From NCBI RefSeq assembly GCF_002086795.1, contig NZ_MVIM01000024.1, positions 1-50,700 of the forward strand: a stretch of 50,700 nucleotides of DNA, given 5' to 3'. Shown here in pieces: positions 48,693 through 50,700 of this stretch; the stretch's first letter is position 1, and the number at the start of each line of letters is the position of its first letter. Both the position numbers and the translations under genes were made by a program. Below the pieces are notes generated by a model that was given only the letters and a program-made list of their open reading frames with translations, was not told the DNA's origin and searched no databases. The DNA comes from Mycolicibacterium tusciae. Lineage in GTDB: Bacteria; Actinomycetota; Actinomycetes; Mycobacteriales; Mycobacteriaceae.

Positions 48693-49468
48693 GCTCCACC
48701 CCTTCGGCAAAAGGGCTAGACACTGAACGACACGCCATCGCGCTGGCCTGTCGCGTCCTGGCGGCGCGCGGCTTGGCGCCAGGCATCCTCGGCCACATCA
48801 GCCTGCGCGTCGATAAAGATCGACTGCTGATCCGATGTCGTGGTCCGCACGAGCGAGGACTCGCGTTCACCCGTGCAAAAGACATCCGGCTGGTCACGTT
48901 GGACGGTGAAGAGGGCGCCCCAGGAGAACTCGACGACGGTTACCAGCCGCCGAACGAGTTGCCACTGCACAGCGAAGTGCTCCGCACCCGCCGCGATGTC
49001 AATGCCGTGGTCCATGCGCACCCCGAGGCGGTAGTTGCCGCCGATCTCGCCGGTCTAGGCGTCCGGCCGATCGTCGGAGCGTTTGACATCCCCGGTTTTA
49101 GGCTCGCCGCGGATGGCGTGCCGGTCTATCGGCGAGGGGTCTTGGTGCGCAATCGGCAACTCGCCCAGGAAATGGTTGCTGCTATGGCGGACCGGCCGGT
49201 TGTCGTTCTGCGGGCCCACGGCCTCACTAGTGCTGCGGAATCCGTTGAGCGGGCCGTACTACAGGCCATCAGCGTCGACACGATATCGCGTTTGTCGCTT
49301 CAGATCGCTTCTGCTGGTGGCACTCTGGCTGATTTGCCCGACGATGATGCAGCAGAGCTGCCTGACCTAGGGAATGCGTTTAACGAGACCATCGCGTGGC
49401 GTCACGAGTTGGCACGCCTCCAAACCCATCGTTCGTCGCGTCACACTTCCAAAAAACGATCCTCATAG
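48689..49468 (+). CDS. Class II aldolase/adducin-family protein, possible dihydroxyaryl-acid decarboxylase
   Basis: A 259-residue class II aldolase fold. Zinc ligands fit His109, His111 (VVHAHPEAV) and His177 (VLRAHGLTS), with an acid at Glu96 (LHSEVL). Within this fold are sugar-phosphate aldolases, and also PhtC-type 3,4-dihydroxyphthalate decarboxylases from phthalate pathways. The neighbouring Pht4-like dehydrogenase and RHO make the decarboxylase role attractive. ATG at 48689 is embedded in the stop of the leader ORF; the frame is open upstream but lacks a ribosome site there. Confidence 0.8.
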   Translation: MSSTPSAKGLDTERHAIALACRVLAARGLAPGILGHISLRVDKDRLLIRCRGPHERGLAFTRAKDIRLVTLDGEEGAPGELDDGYQPPNELPLHSEVLRTRRDVNAVVHAHPEAVVAADLAGLGVRPIVGAFDIPGFRLAADGVPVYRRGVLVRNRQLAQEMVAAMADRPVVVLRAHGLTSAAESVERAVLQAISVDTISRLSLQIASAGGTLADLPDDDAAELPDLGNAFNETIAWRHELARLQTHRSSRHTSKKRSS

Positions 49469-49761
49469 GCCACTGGCGGGCCATGCGGCCACGAGCTCAC
49501 GGCCATCGCCCGCGGGCGGTCTGGGACGCCGCTTCCAATCCCGTCGAATCGCTGGCGTACACATCCTGCACCGTCCTCGCCCGAGCATTGCTCAGCGTGC
49601 GGACCGCACGCAGTCGTTCGCAATTTCCAACCCTGGTCGTGAGACCCGCGTGAATCGGAGCTTCGACCGCGCTGTGCGGATAGACCCCCCATTCTGCGAC
49701 GAGGAAGCTAATCAGCAAATGAAGCGCTGCTGCAACGGCGACATCACCGGAGGGCAATAGT
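49469..49761. other. Intergenic region before the BphB-like gene
   Basis: 293 bp without a supported gene, hairpin or promoter. The end CCGGAGGGCAATAG contains the ribosome site (GGAGG, 49749-49753) of the next gene. Confidence 0.45.
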
Positions 49762-50613
49762 TTGAGTTGGTTGACCGGACAAGTCGCACTTGTGACCGGC
49801 GGGGCAGCCGGAATCGGTTTGGCCGTGGTCGAGCGGTTCTTGGCCGAGGGTGCATGCGTGGGTGTCTTGGATCGCTCGGAAGGCGACCTGGCTACCATTG
49901 GCAGCGCCGACGGCAGGCTCATCGCGGTAACAGGTGACGTTACTGCGTATGACGACAATGTCAGGGCGGTGCGCGAAACGGTCGATGCGTTCGGAAAGCT
50001 CGACGTGTTCGTCGGTAACGCTGGGATCTTTGACTACTTCGCCCCCTTAATAGGTTTCGACGGCGCCGACCTCAGCAGCGCCTTCGATGAGATCTTCGCG
50101 GTCAATGTCAAGGGGTACCTCCTTGGTGCTAGGGCCGCCGTTCCTGAACTCCTCAAAAGCGATGGGCCTAGCATCATTTTCACCGTCTCCAACTCTGGTT
50201 TCTATGCCTCTAGTGGCGGCCCGCTATACACCGCTTCCAAGCACGCAGTCGTTGGCGTAGTGCGTGAACTGGCGTACGAGTTGGCGCCGAAGATCCGGGT
50301 GAATGGCGTGGCTCCAGGCGGCACGATAACGGGCCTACGTGGTATCGAAGACCTCGGCCAGGGTGGAAACGTGTTGTCATCGGTGCCCGGCATCGCCGAC
50401 ATGATGAGTGTCACGAACCCTCTGCAGTACGCCCAGCAGCCTGCCGATCATGCCGGCCTGTACTTGCTACTCGCGTCTGCAGAAAACTCGCGAGCGGTGA
50501 CGGGCGTCGTCATCAACAGTGACGGCGGCTTGGGCGTGCGGGGTCTGAACCAGCCGTCGGGAGGGCTGGAACTCGCCACCGGCGCGATGCGCAATGACCT
50601 TCGGTCGCCTTAG
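49762..50613 (+). CDS. cis-Dihydrodiol dehydrogenase, BphB-like SDR
   Basis: A 283-residue short-chain dehydrogenase of the BphB branch: VTGGAAGIG (11-19), GNAGIFDYF (85-93, the BphB NAGIWDY region), VNVKGYLLGARA, TVSNSGFYASSGGPLYTASK (141-160) with Ser143, Tyr156, Lys160, and RVNGVAPGGTITGLRG. BphB-type enzymes oxidise cis-2,3-dihydrodiols of biphenyl and PAHs to catechols with NAD. GGAGG at 49749-49753 supports the TTG start. The downstream BphC-like gene makes the usual B-C pair. A typical PAH cluster gene, with phdE as the mycobacterial counterpart. Confidence 0.87.
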   Translation: MSWLTGQVALVTGGAAGIGLAVVERFLAEGACVGVLDRSEGDLATIGSADGRLIAVTGDVTAYDDNVRAVRETVDAFGKLDVFVGNAGIFDYFAPLIGFDGADLSSAFDEIFAVNVKGYLLGARAAVPELLKSDGPSIIFTVSNSGFYASSGGPLYTASKHAVVGVVRELAYELAPKIRVNGVAPGGTITGLRGIEDLGQGGNVLSSVPGIADMMSVTNPLQYAQQPADHAGLYLLLASAENSRAVTGVVINSDGGLGVRGLNQPSGGLELATGAMRNDLRSP

Positions 50614-50626
50614 AAAGGTTTTACAC

Positions 50627-50700
50627 ATGTTGGTGAAGGCGTTGGGTTATGTGGGTGTGGAGTCTCCGGATGCGAAGGAGTGGTTGGAGTTCGGTCCGGA
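50627..50700 (+). CDS. Extradiol dioxygenase, BphC/PhdF-like (5' end only)
   Basis: The first 24 codons are in the window: MLVKALGYVGVESPDAKEWL and a few more. LGYxG...D...W is the N-terminal beta-strand pattern of type I extradiol dioxygenases such as BphC and HsaC. AGAAAGG (50612-50618) is the ribosome site, and the gene lies 13 bp after the BphB-like gene. The first 16 bases are repeated at 3304-3319, inside the chimeric leader ORF. The rest of the gene is beyond the window. Confidence 0.78.
   Translation, partial: MLVKALGYVGVESPDAKEWLEFGP

Noticed and set aside
1..50700. CRISPR arrays, tRNA or rRNA genes, prophage or integrase genes
   Set aside because: No regularly spaced short repeats, no tRNA-like or rRNA sequence and no intact recombinase were found on reading.

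Overview
The window is high-GC DNA with many GTG and TTG starts and dense 4-bp stop/start overlaps. It carries a complete mce operon (two YrbE permeases, MceA to MceF, two Mce-associated proteins), which points to a mycobacterium or close relative. It also holds five ring-hydroxylating dioxygenase (RHO) alpha subunits and six beta subunits (two of them identical), with aldolase, dehydrogenase, hydrolase and ring-cleavage genes. An aldehyde dehydrogenase followed by beta then alpha RHO subunits (5589-9542) matches the nidD-nidB-nidA order known from Mycobacterium strains that degrade pyrene and phenanthrene. The best reading is a polycyclic aromatic hydrocarbon (PAH) catabolic island of a Mycolicibacterium-type organism. 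Family assignments come from reading motifs and gene order; no database search was run.

Layout. 1-10.4 kb: SCP2-like lipid carrier, a hydratase-aldolase, a decayed membrane-protein pseudogene, then two exact copies of a 729-bp block (promoter, nidB, first codons of nidA). The copies flank an AprAB-like flavoprotein/ferredoxin pair and an aldehyde dehydrogenase; the second copy leads into intact nidA and a short-chain dehydrogenase. 10.4-15.3 kb: zinc alcohol dehydrogenase, BNR-propeller protein, a second RHO pair, a second SCP2 protein, an orphan PcaG-like protein and a 46-codon ORF. 15.3-26.0 kb: the mce operon, reached without a break and with overlapping start/stop codons, so catabolic genes and transporter look like one transcription unit. 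26.0-30.9 kb: epoxide hydrolase, aldehyde dehydrogenase, MFS exporter and its MarR-type regulator.

31.2-42.9 kb: a third RHO pair, an alcohol dehydrogenase, a CoA-ester module (CaiB CoA-transferase, SCP-x-like aldolase lacking the thiolase cysteine, DUF35 partner, double hot-dog hydratase), a small ferredoxin, a fourth RHO pair, a cupin, a beta-hydroxyacid-dehydrogenase-like protein and a second MarR regulator. 42.9-50.7 kb: an IS remnant, an alpha/beta hydrolase, a fifth RHO pair, a Pht4-like Gfo/Idh/MocA dehydrogenase, a LigB-type extradiol dioxygenase, a class II aldolase/decarboxylase with a coupled leader ORF, a BphB-like dihydrodiol dehydrogenase and the first codons of a BphC-like extradiol dioxygenase.

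How the parts fit (inference). The Mce system would import a hydrophobic ring compound, SCP2 proteins may carry it, and different RHOs hydroxylate successive intermediates. Dehydrogenases re-aromatise the diols, extradiol enzymes open the rings, aldolases and hydrolases release fragments, and the CoA module removes a side chain. No RHO ferredoxin reductase and no Mce ATPase (MceG) lie in the window. No tRNA, rRNA or CRISPR array was seen.
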